A model generated the notes under the pieces. That model worked only from the letters and a program-made list of their open reading frames with translations, made no database searches and was not told the DNA's origin. From Micrasema longulum (Eukaryota > Arthropoda > Insecta > Trichoptera > Brachycentridae): a DNA stretch of 64,000 bases. Each line of letters starts with the position of its first letter. Within the stretch, counting starts at the first letter, position 1. Where the stretch lies: positions 21,098-85,097 of the forward strand of contig JAGVSM010003475.1 of the NCBI GenBank assembly GCA_022494885.1, in the 5' to 3' direction. Below, piece by piece: positions 63,976 through 64,000 of this stretch. A program made the translations under genes and the position numbers.

Positions 63976-64000
63976 TCACTCAGATCCAGCTTGTAGGTCA

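Overview
The window reads as intergenic DNA from an AT-rich animal genome, most likely an arthropod and plausibly a moth or butterfly. The case for an insect rests on jockey/CR1/RTE-like LINE remains, mariner and Harbinger-like DNA transposons, several tRNA-derived SINE families, and a TATA plus TCAGT-type initiator at the right edge. The lepidopteran guess rests on a few repeat motifs recalled from such genomes (around 31.8, 32.6 and 48.6 kb) and is not proven. I see no intact multi-exon gene, rRNA, CRISPR or bacterial-type operon.

Nearly everything recognisable is transposon debris. (1) At least twenty 5'-truncated LINE fragments, mostly the C-terminal end of the reverse transcriptase (RT) plus 3' UTR and a short tandem tail; three keep a reading of the RT active site (YADD, FADD, and a mutated YAND). 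(2) Four groups of tRNA-headed SINEs (called SINE1 to SINE4 here), found by A/B-box-like heads and shared tails. (3) DNA elements: two decayed mariner transposases, a Harbinger-like element with 112-bp near-perfect inverted ends, a 1.5-kb foldback element flanked by TTAA, a 251-bp near-perfect palindrome, a ~1.1-kb element 'X' in three copies, and several short TIR elements. (4) An abundant ~400-bp repeat, 'R1', with a shorter relative 'R2', present some twenty times as single, tandem head-to-tail and head-to-head (hairpin) copies.

Layout: 0-8.6 kb R1, LINE ends and SINE1; 8.7-15.8 kb SINEs, LINE 3' ends and TIR elements; 16.0-16.3 kb the best candidate host exon; 16.6-17.2 kb mariner; 18-20.5 kb two LINEs; 21.0-22.5 kb foldback element; 22.9-25.9 kb two X copies around a LINE, with SINE1 and the palindrome inserted; 26-31.3 kb a dense LINE cluster and a CpG-rich patch; 31.8-43 kb LINE, R1 tandem and microsatellite DNA; 43.5-45.5 kb a deeply nested mariner/R1/SINE/Harbinger site; 47.3-48.1 kb a LINE inside R1; 52.6-53.7 kb LINE inside SINE3 inside X; 54-63.3 kb more debris; 63.3-64.0 kb a stretch free of recognised repeats ending in a promoter-like sequence, suggesting that a real gene starts at the right edge and runs off the window.

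The nested insertions give a relative chronology: X and mariner are old, R1 and SINE families intermediate, and the Harbinger-like copy and the palindrome look youngest because their arms hardly differ. All family names beyond LINE, mariner, Harbinger and SINE are local labels; every alignment was done by eye.
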